From NCBI RefSeq assembly GCF_001730525.1, contig NZ_MDFN01000010.1, forward strand, positions 78,357-142,356: a stretch of 64,000 bases of DNA. Reading direction: 5' to 3'. Positions within the stretch are counted from its first letter, which is position 1, and each line of letters begins with the position of its first letter. Shown piece by piece: positions 55,381-64,000 of the stretch. The notes under the pieces were generated by a model. It saw nothing but the letters and a program-made list of their open reading frames with translations, searched no databases and was not told where the DNA came from. A program made the position numbers and the translations under genes. Source of the stretch: Arcticibacter eurypsychrophilus. Its GTDB lineage: Bacteria > Bacteroidota > Bacteroidia > Sphingobacteriales > Sphingobacteriaceae.

Positions 55381-56688
55381 TTATTTGTAATTATTATAAG
55401 CTCCGTTCACATTAACATACTTACCTACTTTATTATCTGTTCCTATCAGCGTATTTGATGTTGCACTATTGCTATTGGTTGTTGATCCATCAAAAAGCAC
55501 TACACCATTGTCGGGTCCTAAGCTAGTATTAAAAGTATTTTTAGTGATGATATTTTTGATACTTCCAGCTCTTGCATAGAATGCATTTCCGACTTTTACC
55601 TTACCTGTATTACCGGTAATGTTTCCTGATCTGCAATTTACAAGCATCATAGCCATTCCATCCGTTGTAATCTTATTATTGGTAATAGTAAAATTGATTG
55701 CATCATTGATTTCAATCCCTCTGATTTTGTTTTTATCAGTAGTAGATCCTGTTAGTTCAAAAACGTTATTACTAATGGTCCAATTTGATTTTGTTTTTGC
55801 TGAACCTAATATTCCAGTGAATCCATAAGTATCTGAGTGAAAGTAATTATTATTAGTTTCCAATCCTATAGTACCTGCGTTTTCAATTCCATAATAGATG
55901 AAAGGGGAATCTTTCATCCTCATGTTATAGAACTCATTGTTATTGATTTGTCCATTTGTTGAATATCCACTTACGGATACGCAAGATGGTGCAGGACCGG
56001 ATTGTATGGTTCCTATATCAAAGAAGTAGTTATCATGGATATAGAAATCTTTAAATCGAGCTACATCCTGATTGGCATGATTTTGAAATTCTATAGCCAT
56101 ACGTCCGATACTTTCAAAGCGGTTATTGGCAACAGATATATATTTTACCATGGATCTAGTACCTTCACTCACTAATTTAATCCCGTTTCCCTGTGATTGT
56201 GGATTAGTGAATGTACATTTATTAATGTTAATGCCATCCATTAAATCATTAGCTCCAAAGGCAGCGATAAAAATTAATCCTTCTGCATCATTTACAGTGC
56301 TTACCCGGGTAGATTTGAATGTAATAGCGGAAATTTCAATATTGTAAGCATTACCTAAAAGTGTAATTATTTTATTGGTTGGAGAAACAAATATAGTTCC
56401 TGCTTCACCATAAATTTTAAAATTTGTAATGTTTTTGATGTCAAGTGACTTACTGATCAGATAAGTTCCTTTTGGGAAAAACAACGTTTTATTACTACCA
56501 ATAATAGCCTGAATTTTAGACTGTTGATCGATTTTTCCATCGTTAGTTATACCTAAACTCTTCACATTCGATATTGCAGAAACCGTCTCTGCAGATATTG
56601 GATTAGTAGATGCTGATTGAAGATCAGCATCTTGTTTGCAACTGCTTATTATAGCGAACATTGAAACTATAAAAATAAATCTTTTCAT
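55381..56688 (-). CDS. Right-handed beta-helix lipoprotein (pectate lyase superfamily)
   Basis: A 435-residue lipoprotein (lipobox IISSC, Cys17). The region VKSLGITNDGKIDQQSKIQAII, then LFFPKGTYLISKSLDI, is the usual start of the pectate-lyase-like beta helix (GA..DG..DDT and FPxGTY). Repeating N-rich coils (NNYF, NNVF, NNKI, NNEF) run from 90 to 400. It probably binds or cuts a surface polysaccharide; catalytic residues cannot be assigned. Confidence 0.83.
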   Translation of the reverse strand: MKRFIFIVSMFAIISSCKQDADLQSASTNPISAETVSAISNVKSLGITNDGKIDQQSKIQAIIGSNKTLFFPKGTYLISKSLDIKNITNFKIYGEAGTIFVSPTNKIITLLGNAYNIEISAITFKSTRVSTVNDAEGLIFIAAFGANDLMDGININKCTFTNPQSQGNGIKLVSEGTRSMVKYISVANNRFESIGRMAIEFQNHANQDVARFKDFYIHDNYFFDIGTIQSGPAPSCVSVSGYSTNGQINNNEFYNMRMKDSPFIYYGIENAGTIGLETNNNYFHSDTYGFTGILGSAKTKSNWTISNNVFELTGSTTDKNKIRGIEINDAINFTITNNKITTDGMAMMLVNCRSGNITGNTGKVKVGNAFYARAGSIKNIITKNTFNTSLGPDNGVVLFDGSTTNSNSATSNTLIGTDNKVGKYVNVNGAYNNYK

Positions 56689-57189
56689 TTTAAGTGATTT
56701 GTACGAATGAAATTCTTTTGAACTTTTAAATTGTATCCTTCTACTTAAAAGAAGATCAATGGGTTACGAATATTTTTCATTTTTAGTTTTTTTGGCACGG
56801 CATAAAAATCTCCCATCTGACCTAAATACAAGAAAATGTTCTTATTTTAGGTCAGTGAAAATATTTCCTCGAAGCGAGCAATATTATCTCTTAATTAATT
56901 GAATAAATTCATCAATTAAGAGGTATTAAGGCGTGACTAATAATAGTTTAAGAACCGTAAATTTGAGAGTGACAGGTTCTGACTAAGCAGCAAAAAAACA
57001 GCAATTCTGTTGAAATTACTGGCAATAAATTTGCTAAACTGCTGAGCAATAATTGCTAAAATTATTTTTAAAAAGATTTTTGATTTTTAACAAGATTTTT
57101 TTTTTGCTTATCATTATGATAATGTTCGTATGAAATATTAAGGTTTTTGACTAATTAATTATTTGATTTAAATTAAGACATGGCTTATT
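56689..57189. other. Gap with two hairpins
   Basis: No gene. CTGACCTAAATA/TATTTTAGGTCAG (about 56817-56855, with inner AAGAA/TTCTT pairing) and CTCTTAATTAATTGAA/TTCATCAATTAAGAG (about 56889-56923) are imperfect inverted repeats in AT-rich DNA. Confidence 0.5.
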
Positions 57190-57450
57190 TCAATTATGAT
57201 GCTTGGTTAGGTTACAAAATGCCATGTTTAAATGATATTTATAATTTTTCTTACAGTTAACTGATAAAATCGTTTCCTTGGCTTTCCGTTTCATTGTATG
57301 AACCTCCGCCAGGCCCTCTTCAATATCCTTAATGATTAATGGAATTCCCAAAGCAGGATCAGTTATTGACTCTTCAATTAAATTATACCAATAACATATA
57401 CATCCCGAAGAATCCGTACAATGGATAAATACATAGCTTCTTTTTTTCAT
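57190..57450 (-). CDS. Small hypothetical protein
   Basis: An 86-residue frame beginning MKKRSYVFIHCTDSSGCICYWYN. An AGGAG-like site lies 4-8 bases before the ATG, which is unusual for this genome and supports a real gene. Contains five cysteines and a helix DIEEGLAEVHTMKRKAKETIL. No family recognised; could be spurious. Confidence 0.45.
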   Translation of the reverse strand: MKKRSYVFIHCTDSSGCICYWYNLIEESITDPALGIPLIIKDIEEGLAEVHTMKRKAKETILSVNCKKNYKYHLNMAFCNLTKHHN

Positions 57451-57681
57451 ACTCCTGATTAACCTCTACACCACTATATTATTTGTTCGATTTAAAAATA
57501 ATGCGTTTTTTGTTAAGGTTTTTTATAAAAGTTTCATCTGTATTAGCTTTGTGTATCAATATGGTATTAATTGAGTAATAATTCTCACCATTTTATAATG
57601 TAGTACACATTATTTTTATTCGGAAATGGAACACTGGCTAACTAATAATTTGTTTATAATGATGCTAACCTAACTATTATA

Positions 57682-58458
57682 TCAACAACGGATTGGAATA
57701 TTAATAGCTTTATTCACCTGGCGAATCCATTCTCTTGCCATCAATTCATGTCCTGCCGGCATAGGATGAATGCTATCCCAGATCCAGTACTCTGCCGGTG
57801 CCTGGTGTAGTGCCTGATTAAACGCATGTTGAAATTCGACAAAGATGGCATTATATTCCAGGCTTAAGCGCCTTACTATCTGACGTCGTTTTTCAAACTC
57901 AGTAGAGTACAATTCAGGATTATCCTGTTTTTTATTGGGTACCGTTAGATAAAAGGGTTCACAAAGCACAAATTGAATATCGGGAAAAGTTAATTTGGTT
58001 TGATCTAATAAGTACCGGTATCCTTTTTCATATTGCTCTGTACTGTAGTTTTGATCTCCTTTCATAAATGCATCAACATCATTAACTCCTATTAGGATAC
58101 TGAGTAAATCTGGCTTCAGATCAAGTGTATCTTCTTTCCAGCGGGCTGCAAGATCGGTTACTTTGTTACCGCTAATCCCCCGGTTTAAAAAGTTGAAATT
58201 CTTTTTTGGATGATCATACCACAAGCGACTGGAAATTAAGTAAGCATAATCTTGACCCATGACATGGTTCCAGTCTTTATTACGTCCTCTTCCCCCATCT
58301 GTTATAGAATCGCCCTGGAACAAAAAGGTAAAACCTCCCCTTACTGGTTTTAAAGTAGGCTTATCACTATTTTTTGCACTAAGCAATTGGGGAGTAAATG
58401 CGGCTACAGCACTAAATTGAAATAGATTTATTAAAAATTTCCTTCGGTTATTAGTCAT
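57682..58458 (-). CDS. Secreted SGNH/GDSL hydrolase
   Basis: A 258-residue esterase of the SGNH fold. Export signal is Tat-like: NNRRKFLINLFQF followed by a hydrophobic stretch. Block I is FQGDSITDGG (S51), block III is GVNDVDAF, block V is DSIHPMPAGH with Asp/His near 228 and 231. Such enzymes deacetylate plant polysaccharides; here the substrate is not fixed. It is divergent from the hybrid kinase. Confidence 0.9.
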   Translation of the reverse strand: MTNNRRKFLINLFQFSAVAAFTPQLLSAKNSDKPTLKPVRGGFTFLFQGDSITDGGRGRNKDWNHVMGQDYAYLISSRLWYDHPKKNFNFLNRGISGNKVTDLAARWKEDTLDLKPDLLSILIGVNDVDAFMKGDQNYSTEQYEKGYRYLLDQTKLTFPDIQFVLCEPFYLTVPNKKQDNPELYSTEFEKRRQIVRRLSLEYNAIFVEFQHAFNQALHQAPAEYWIWDSIHPMPAGHELMAREWIRQVNKAINIPIRC

Positions 58459-58618
58459 TTTAATTAATTAAATCGTCCTGGTAAATGTCCTCAATACTTT
58501 TAAGATGAAGGTCTTGATATTAATATTTTTTTTTATACCTTCAGCCGAACATTTTTACACACACAAATTATCAATCGCTCTCATCGGTTCACAATTTTAA
58601 CGCTTACTACTCTTTCTA

Positions 58619-60988
58619 ATGAAAGTTAAAAAACCTGCTTTTATACTTTTATTGCTACTCTATTGCTGTTGTTTCAATTTTGGATGCGTTCCGCATCATG
58701 CAGATGTACCAACCGCTACCAATGGCGTCATCGATTTACGCGGACAATCATTTACTAAGGAAATTGCTCTTGATGGAGAATGGGCTTTTTACTGGCACCA
58801 ATTATTGAGTCCAAAGGATTCTGTGTTTAGTAAAGCAGACATGATCCATTTCCCTTTTAGGTGGGACGGATATATATTGAAAGGAAAGGTGCTACCATCT
58901 TTCGGTTATGCTACTTATAAACTGACTGTTTTATTACCTCAATCAACAGAACCTTTCCGAATTGCAGTACCGAATTTATATTCCTCCTATCGTTTATTCA
59001 TAAATGGCAAACAGGTAGCCTCAGCCGGCAGGCTAAGTACATCAGCAAAGGATGCGGTCCCATTTTGGGCATACATACCGGTTGACATTACTGACTCCGG
59101 GGATACATTAAACCTGGTATTGCAAATAGCAAATTTTGCGCATAACAAAGGTGGCATCAGCAAGTCTATAGTAATCGGTAAAAAGAGCATTGTTAAACTG
59201 AAAAGAGATCAATATGAAGCGATTGACTTATTATTGACAGGCTGCCTTATAATGGGTGGACTTTTCTTCTTTGGCTTGTATATAACGGGCAACAGAGACA
59301 AGGCTATTTTACTATTTTCTTTATATTGCACTGTATTTAGCTACCGGATCATTGGTGTAGACAACAGTGTTTTACATACGATATTACCTAATCTGAATTG
59401 GTACACATCCTTACGTTTAGAGTATATTACTTTGATAATGAGTATAGGTATTTTTGGGATCTATATTCAAAATCTATATCCAAAAGATGTTGACAAGAAG
59501 TTTATCAACATTTTGGGTGCAATTTGTCTAATCTATATTTTTCTGGTAGTTAGCTTAGCTCCAGTATACTTTAGCAGATTACTGAACCCTTTTTTAATTT
59601 TGGTGTTATTTTATCTGCTGTATTTCCCCTATGTCTTCACAAAGGCTTACAAGAATAAAAGACCAGGCTCTTTATACGCCTTATTAAGTACATTCGCAAT
59701 ATTCCCTCTGTTCCAGATTTCTTTATTAAATTTCTGGGGAATTATTCCATCTATCCCTCTATTAAATTTCATTTTATATATCGCCTTCTTCTTTATGCAA
59801 TCCATGGTTTTATCTCATCGGGTATCCTTTAAATTAAAAAAAGCCAAAGCGGATGCCGAACAAGGTTTAATAGCTAAAAGCGAATTCTTAAGCAATATGA
59901 GCCATGAAATAAGGACACCACTAAACTCTGTGATTGGCATGAGCCATCTATTGTTGAGAAACAATCCAAGGAAAGACCAAATTGAGCAACTTGATGTGAT
60001 GCTCTTTTCTGCTAATAATTTATTGTCTATTGTAAATGATATCTTAAATTATAACCGGATTGAAGCAGGTATCATCACCTTCGAGCATATTGACATGAAT
60101 GTATTAACCGTTATCCGGAATGTTATATCCGGATTAAAAAGCTCGGCTGAAGACAAAGGGATTGGGTTGAAACTACATCTGGATGATAATTTAAAGCACA
60201 CCGTATTAGGTGATCCTACCCGTACTTCTCAGGTAATTTCCAACCTGGTTCATAATGCGATCAAGTTTACACAAACCGGGTATGTAAGAGTAAGCATGGA
60301 GGTAGCAGCACAAACTGAAACCCATGTCACCTTAAAAATCCTGGTAAAAGATACAGGAATAGGCATTTCGGAAGAAAAACATAAACTAATCTTCGAAAGA
60401 TTTACTCAGGCAGATTCATCTACATCGAGAGGTTTTGGTGGTACCGGACTTGGTTTAGCTATTAGTAAAAAGATTTTGGAGTTACAAAATTCTTCCCTTC
60501 AACTGATTAGTGAAGTAGGAAAAGGATCTACCTTTTATTTCGTTCAGGCTTTTGAAAAAAACAAGATCACTCCTGAAGAATCAAATAAAAAGATCTTACC
60601 CAAAGAGGAAGATAAACCACTTACAGGTATTTGCATTTTACTCGTGGAAGATAATCCAATGAATGTGCTGGTAGCTAAAGCATATCTGGAGCGATGGGGT
60701 GCAGCAATTGACATTGCTATCAACGGACTGGAATCGTTAAAAAAATTGGATGTTGCCAAGCATAAGCTTATTTTAATGGATCTGCATATGCCGGTAATGG
60801 ACGGATATGAAGCATCAACAAGGATGAGAGAAAATGGGGTGACTATCCCAATTATTGCACTCACAGCAAACCTGCCGGATGAGATCAGGGAGCAAGTAAA
60901 AAATGCAGGTATAAATGACATTGTATTAAAGCCTTTTTTGCCCGATGAACTCTATAGCAAAGTATTACACTATATTTTCAAGGATTAG
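58619..60988 (+). CDS. Hybrid sensor histidine kinase/response regulator
   Basis: A 789-residue protein. N-terminal signal with a possible lipobox (NFGC), then a jelly-roll-like extracellular domain (about 35-190; [25 protein letters not shown]), seven or so transmembrane helices (about 200-400) as in 7TMR-DISM receptors, HisKA with [16 protein letters not shown] (His near 429), HATPase with N, G1 and G2 boxes ([17 protein letters not shown]) and a C-terminal receiver (about 670-789; [11 protein letters not shown]). No output domain, so phosphate must pass to a separate partner not seen here. Confidence 0.92.
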   Translation: MKVKKPAFILLLLLYCCCFNFGCVPHHADVPTATNGVIDLRGQSFTKEIALDGEWAFYWHQLLSPKDSVFSKADMIHFPFRWDGYILKGKVLPSFGYATYKLTVLLPQSTEPFRIAVPNLYSSYRLFINGKQVASAGRLSTSAKDAVPFWAYIPVDITDSGDTLNLVLQIANFAHNKGGISKSIVIGKKSIVKLKRDQYEAIDLLLTGCLIMGGLFFFGLYITGNRDKAILLFSLYCTVFSYRIIGVDNSVLHTILPNLNWYTSLRLEYITLIMSIGIFGIYIQNLYPKDVDKKFINILGAICLIYIFLVVSLAPVYFSRLLNPFLILVLFYLLYFPYVFTKAYKNKRPGSLYALLSTFAIFPLFQISLLNFWGIIPSIPLLNFILYIAFFFMQSMVLSHRVSFKLKKAKADAEQGLIAKSEFLSNMSHEIRTPLNSVIGMSHLLLRNNPRKDQIEQLDVMLFSANNLLSIVNDILNYNRIEAGIITFEHIDMNVLTVIRNVISGLKSSAEDKGIGLKLHLDDNLKHTVLGDPTRTSQVISNLVHNAIKFTQTGYVRVSMEVAAQTETHVTLKILVKDTGIGISEEKHKLIFERFTQADSSTSRGFGGTGLGLAISKKILELQNSSLQLISEVGKGSTFYFVQAFEKNKITPEESNKKILPKEEDKPLTGICILLVEDNPMNVLVAKAYLERWGAAIDIAINGLESLKKLDVAKHKLILMDLHMPVMDGYEASTRMRENGVTIPIIALTANLPDEIREQVKNAGINDIVLKPFLPDELYSKVLHYIFKD

Positions 60989-61000
60989 CGGGTTTGATAA

Positions 61001-61051
61001 TAAACATAAAAGGAGCTGTTCCTTTGAAAGAAACAGCCCCTTTTATGTTTA
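61001..61051. terminator. Terminator after the hybrid kinase
   Basis: TAAACATAAAAGG...GCTGTT pairs with AACAGC...CCTTTTATGTTTA in a long stem with a 10-nt loop; suitable for both strands. Confidence 0.8.
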
Positions 61052-61121
61052 GAACTGGACATGTGCGCCAGCATACGATACATTAGTCCTGTTGTATATA
61101 TTGTTTAACTAGCTTTACTTA

Positions 61122-61496
61122 TTAAACTTCTTCGCTAGAAGAATCAGCAGTTACAGGTTTATAAGTTGAAATGTGAGTGGTTTTAATCGTCAGTAAAAAT
61201 GATTTTCCTACACTTATCTTTACATTTTTTTCCAATAACATTGCTTTAATTGTATCATCAGATTTTAGGGCTTCGAAAAGGTCACGTGCTACTGCTGATC
61301 CACTAATATTATTGGTTACTTTACCATTTTCTAAAGCTATGTTGAATGTATATCCTGATTTTCCACGATCACCTGCCGATTCAAAATCGGTAATGTTCAA
61401 TTTAAAACTTTGTTCTCCAGTAAGACTTTTTTTCAGATGTAAACGAATAACTGGAATGTATTTTTTCCAAGTCGTTAAATATTTTCTTTCTTCCAT
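61122..61496 (-). CDS. Conserved hypothetical protein
   Basis: A 124-residue cytosolic protein, MEERKYLTTWKKYIPVIRL then beta-rich sequence with GYTFNIALENGKVTNN and VARDLFEAL. I do not recognise a named family. Length, codon use and a defined start suggest a real gene. Nothing in the neighbourhood explains it. Confidence 0.65.
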   Translation of the reverse strand: MEERKYLTTWKKYIPVIRLHLKKSLTGEQSFKLNITDFESAGDRGKSGYTFNIALENGKVTNNISGSAVARDLFEALKSDDTIKAMLLEKNVKISVGKSFLLTIKTTHISTYKPVTADSSSEEV

Positions 61497-61615
61497 GATT
61501 ATATTGTAAAGGTATTAATTTAATGATGAGAAATTCACAAATAGCTCATTTTGATTTATTAAAGAATTTGACCTCGAGGGGTAAAGGTATTATTTTTTTA
61601 ATGCATGCTCTTCTT

Positions 61616-63754
61616 TTACTCTTTCCAGATGACCACATCGGCCGGTTTAATCGTTTTTTGTCCTAATAATATTTTTGCATTAGTGGGAATCGGAATTTCC
61701 TGATTTTGAGAAGAATAATTAAATCCATACCAAAAGCCATTGCTGTATTCGACCAATACTCCTTCTGGTAAGGAGAGTGTCGGTACGCTTGCTTGATTGA
61801 AGATTTTTCGTAAGACTGTTTTCTCTAATTGTCCATTGTCAGTATCCGCACCCACGTAAGTAATAGTGCCTTTACCCAATTTTCGGTGCAATACAGCTGC
61901 TTTGCCTTTATAAAACTGATCGCTATAAGTGGCCCAAACATCAGCTTCCGAGATAGGATCAATCACGTCGCCCCAATTATTCCAGTCATAGTTAGTCTGA
62001 CCCATATTTATTTTTCCCATTAAAGACACTGGAAGCAAATCAAAATAGATTTCTTTAGCTCCGATTAAATCAAGGATAGGCTGTTGAAATAGCGCTTCCC
62101 ACAGATGAGCCTCACGGTCCTTCTGACCGGTACGGCAAGTTAGAACCAGATTACCTCCGTTCTCTACATAGGTTTTCCATCTGGAAACAAGTTGATGATC
62201 TAAAAGCTGAAAGGCTGGAGCTATCAAAAAGGGGTAAGCAGCAAAATCTTTAGTTTCATCGATTACGTCTACAGGGGCACCCAAAGATTTAAGGGCTTTA
62301 TAATACCGGTTTACATGGGCCATATAATCCCATTGATTACTCTGCGGCTGATATTCCATTTCCCAACGGCTATCGGGATTATATAAAATTGCCGATTTTC
62401 TTTTGACTAAACTAGATGGGATTGCCGTTTCTGGCTGATAAGCTTTGCGTAAGTCCTTTAATTCTTTAATTACCTTTACATATTCGTCTCCAGAGCGGCT
62501 CACTGTTACACCATCGGTTTTCATAATGCCATAGTGATACTGCTCTCCACCTGATAAAGGCTCACGAAAGCGGTAATTGCATACAAATTTATTTCCACCG
62601 GCCATCACATGGTAAATCCACATACGAACAGTACCAGGCATGGTTTGAGGGTTAAACAACCCCCAATTTACTTGTCCGGGTTGTAATTCCATCACACCAG
62701 TCACCCCGTTAATTGGCCTAAAAAAGTCATTGGAAAAACCGATACTATTTGCTGATCCCATACGGAAGCCTTGCTCTCCATGGCCCATATCATATCCTTC
62801 GGCTAGATATTTTGTATAGGTAAGAAAATCAAGATCTTTCATTCGAAGCGGATCAACTGGAGAGTAAGTTGGCATTAGGTTAGTAGTTACCCATTGCGCA
62901 GGCTGAATATATTTACGCAAAATATTCTGCTGTAGGAGAATAAAATGAGCAGCTTCATCGGCAGTGAAGCGTTTGAAATCCAATACGGCATGCGGATTAG
63001 CTTGAGCAACCAGCTCCAACACATTTGGTATATGTATCTGTTCAAAATTATTATAGGTCTGGCTCCAGAAGGCATTCCCCCATACCTTATTCAGCGTACC
63101 AATATCCTTATATTTATTCTTCAGCCATTCCCGGTAAGCCTGTTGTGCATTTTCACTATAATCATATGAAGTGCCATAGTGAGAGGGTTCATTATCAATC
63201 TGCCAACCCCAAACTGCTTTATTAGTACCATACCGTTTAGCCAGCACGGTTACTATTTTATCTACGTAAGCACGGTAGGTTTTGCTAGACCAGGAGGCCT
63301 GTTGCCGGGCGCCATGCTGGATAGTTCTACCCTCAGCGTTTACCATTAAAACATCGGGATGTTTTTCAGTGAGCCATGCAGGAGGTGTTGGTGTGGGTGT
63401 GCAGAGTACCACTTTAAGTTTATATTTTGCTGCCAGGGCAACGGCCTTATCTAACCATTCGAAATCATATTTACCTTCTTCGGGCTCCATTGCAGACCAG
63501 GCAAACTCACCAAAATGAGTGAATTCAAAACCAAGGCCTGACATATTTTTAATATCTCTTTCCCAATTTGCTTCGGGCCATTGTTCAGGATAATAGTAAC
63601 TCCCAACCAGGAGGAGGTCTTTTTTATCAAAAAACTTTTCTGCTTTTTGGGCAAAGGAAACTGAAATTAAAGAAGCTAAAATTAAAGCAGTGGGTATAAT
63701 TTTCTTTACTGCGCAAATAAAAAAGAAATGGATCTGGTTTAAAATCTGAGACAT
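61616..63754 (-). CDS. Secreted GH42 beta-galactosidase
   Basis: A 712-residue enzyme with an N-terminal signal segment (about 1-35, ending LISVSFA). The GH42 barrel starts GSYYYPEQWPEANWERDI; the acid/base Glu is in WGWQIDNEPSH (near 189) and the nucleophile Glu in GVMELQPGQVNW (near 355). The trimerisation-type domain B and a small C-terminal beta domain follow. It releases galactose from beta-galactosides such as galactan side chains. A 14-bp inverted repeat lies in its leader. Confidence 0.94.
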   Translation of the reverse strand: MSQILNQIHFFFICAVKKIIPTALILASLISVSFAQKAEKFFDKKDLLLVGSYYYPEQWPEANWERDIKNMSGLGFEFTHFGEFAWSAMEPEEGKYDFEWLDKAVALAAKYKLKVVLCTPTPTPPAWLTEKHPDVLMVNAEGRTIQHGARQQASWSSKTYRAYVDKIVTVLAKRYGTNKAVWGWQIDNEPSHYGTSYDYSENAQQAYREWLKNKYKDIGTLNKVWGNAFWSQTYNNFEQIHIPNVLELVAQANPHAVLDFKRFTADEAAHFILLQQNILRKYIQPAQWVTTNLMPTYSPVDPLRMKDLDFLTYTKYLAEGYDMGHGEQGFRMGSANSIGFSNDFFRPINGVTGVMELQPGQVNWGLFNPQTMPGTVRMWIYHVMAGGNKFVCNYRFREPLSGGEQYHYGIMKTDGVTVSRSGDEYVKVIKELKDLRKAYQPETAIPSSLVKRKSAILYNPDSRWEMEYQPQSNQWDYMAHVNRYYKALKSLGAPVDVIDETKDFAAYPFLIAPAFQLLDHQLVSRWKTYVENGGNLVLTCRTGQKDREAHLWEALFQQPILDLIGAKEIYFDLLPVSLMGKINMGQTNYDWNNWGDVIDPISEADVWATYSDQFYKGKAAVLHRKLGKGTITYVGADTDNGQLEKTVLRKIFNQASVPTLSLPEGVLVEYSNGFWYGFNYSSQNQEIPIPTNAKILLGQKTIKPADVVIWKE

Positions 63755-63770
63755 AAGTTTATCTGGGTTA

Positions 63771-63838
63771 ACTATTTGCTAAAATACACTTGTATCAGCA
63801 ATATATAGGTCTGATTCCATGTTTTTTTAGCAAATAGT
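63771..63838. promoter_or_regulatory. Inverted repeat upstream of GH42
   Basis: ACTATTTGCTAAAA (63771-63784) and TTTTAGCAAATAGT (63825-63838) are perfect 14-bp arms separated by 40 bases, starting 17 bases before the ATG (minus strand). Could be a double operator or a leader hairpin. Confidence 0.5.
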
Positions 63839-64000
63839 CGTTCATCCAGCACTTATTTCATCCAGTAGAATTTCACATTTTCATCTCCAATCAAAGAATA
63901 TCTTAAGAAAAAGCCGATTAGATTCAAATAGTGAAATAATATAGATTCAAAGCATAATTATTATAGTTTTTTATTGTTGTCCGGTAAAACCGGGATTAGT

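Noticed and set aside
1..64000. CRISPR arrays, rRNA genes, prophage or known anti-phage systems
   Set aside because: No regular spacer-repeat arrays, rRNA sequence, phage structural genes or defence-gene clusters were seen; the Rpn-type gene alone is not enough.

Overview
The window looks like a chromosomal segment from a member of the Bacteroidota, most likely a Sphingobacteriaceae-like soil or plant-associated bacterium. The pointers are a complete SusC/SusD locus with a SusR-like regulator, GH97 and GH106 enzymes, a LytS/LytTR pair, AT-rich intergenic DNA and weak ribosome binding sites. Genus cannot be fixed from the sequence alone.

Layout. 1-5.4 kb: the 3' end of a YajQ-type gene, a tandem Usp protein, two tandem minus-strand tRNA-like RNA units each with its own terminator, and a three-gene type III polyketide operon (ketosynthase, FAD oxidoreductase, methyltransferase). 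5.4-11.6 kb: housekeeping genes (riboflavin synthase, RpoN, cold-shock protein, MATE exporter, a histone-H1-like basic protein, an APC permease). 11.6-18.5 kb: a large perfect palindrome, then pectin- and hemicellulose-directed enzymes (GH106, SGNH acetylesterase, GH26) and a secreted rhodanese. 19.3-34.05 kb: a complete assimilatory nitrate region on the plus strand. It holds NirB/NirD nitrite reductase, a NarK/NasA-type transporter, a nitrate reductase fused to its own FAD/[2Fe-2S] reductase, a nitrite-reductase-fold/rubredoxin fusion, and molybdenum cofactor genes moaCB, moeA, moaA, moaD, moaE and mobA. 34.2-40.2 kb: a frameshifted sugar MFS transporter, a hydrolase/ECF sigma/membrane-protein operon and a LytS-LytTR pair whose kinase carries an in-frame TAA. 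40.3-51.0 kb: a polysaccharide utilisation locus (SusR-like, SusC, SusD, GH71-like, GH97), best explained by an alpha-glucan, probably alpha-1,3-glucan. 51.1-57.5 kb: an accessory stretch with a decayed IS66-like element enclosing a VOC gene, an Rpn-type nuclease, an unknown protein family, a dispersed repeat and a secreted beta-helix lipoprotein. 57.7-64 kb: an SGNH hydrolase, a hybrid histidine kinase, a small conserved protein and a GH42 beta-galactosidase.

How the genes work together. Nitrate is imported by NarK, reduced by the self-contained NasC-type enzyme, whose cofactor can be built almost entirely from neighbouring genes (no moeB is seen), and nitrite is then reduced to ammonium by NirBD. 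The carbohydrate genes form one complete PUL plus two groups of orphan secreted enzymes.

Most unusual items: the paired tRNA-like RNAs (class II cloverleaf, apparent GUC anticodon, G73, about 40-nt variable arm ending in a GAAA tetraloop, covarying terminators); the nitrite-reductase-like protein that has lost its siroheme/[4Fe-4S] cysteines and gained a rubredoxin domain; the 31-bp-arm perfect palindrome; and two dispersed repeat families, one of which is the end of an IS66-like element.
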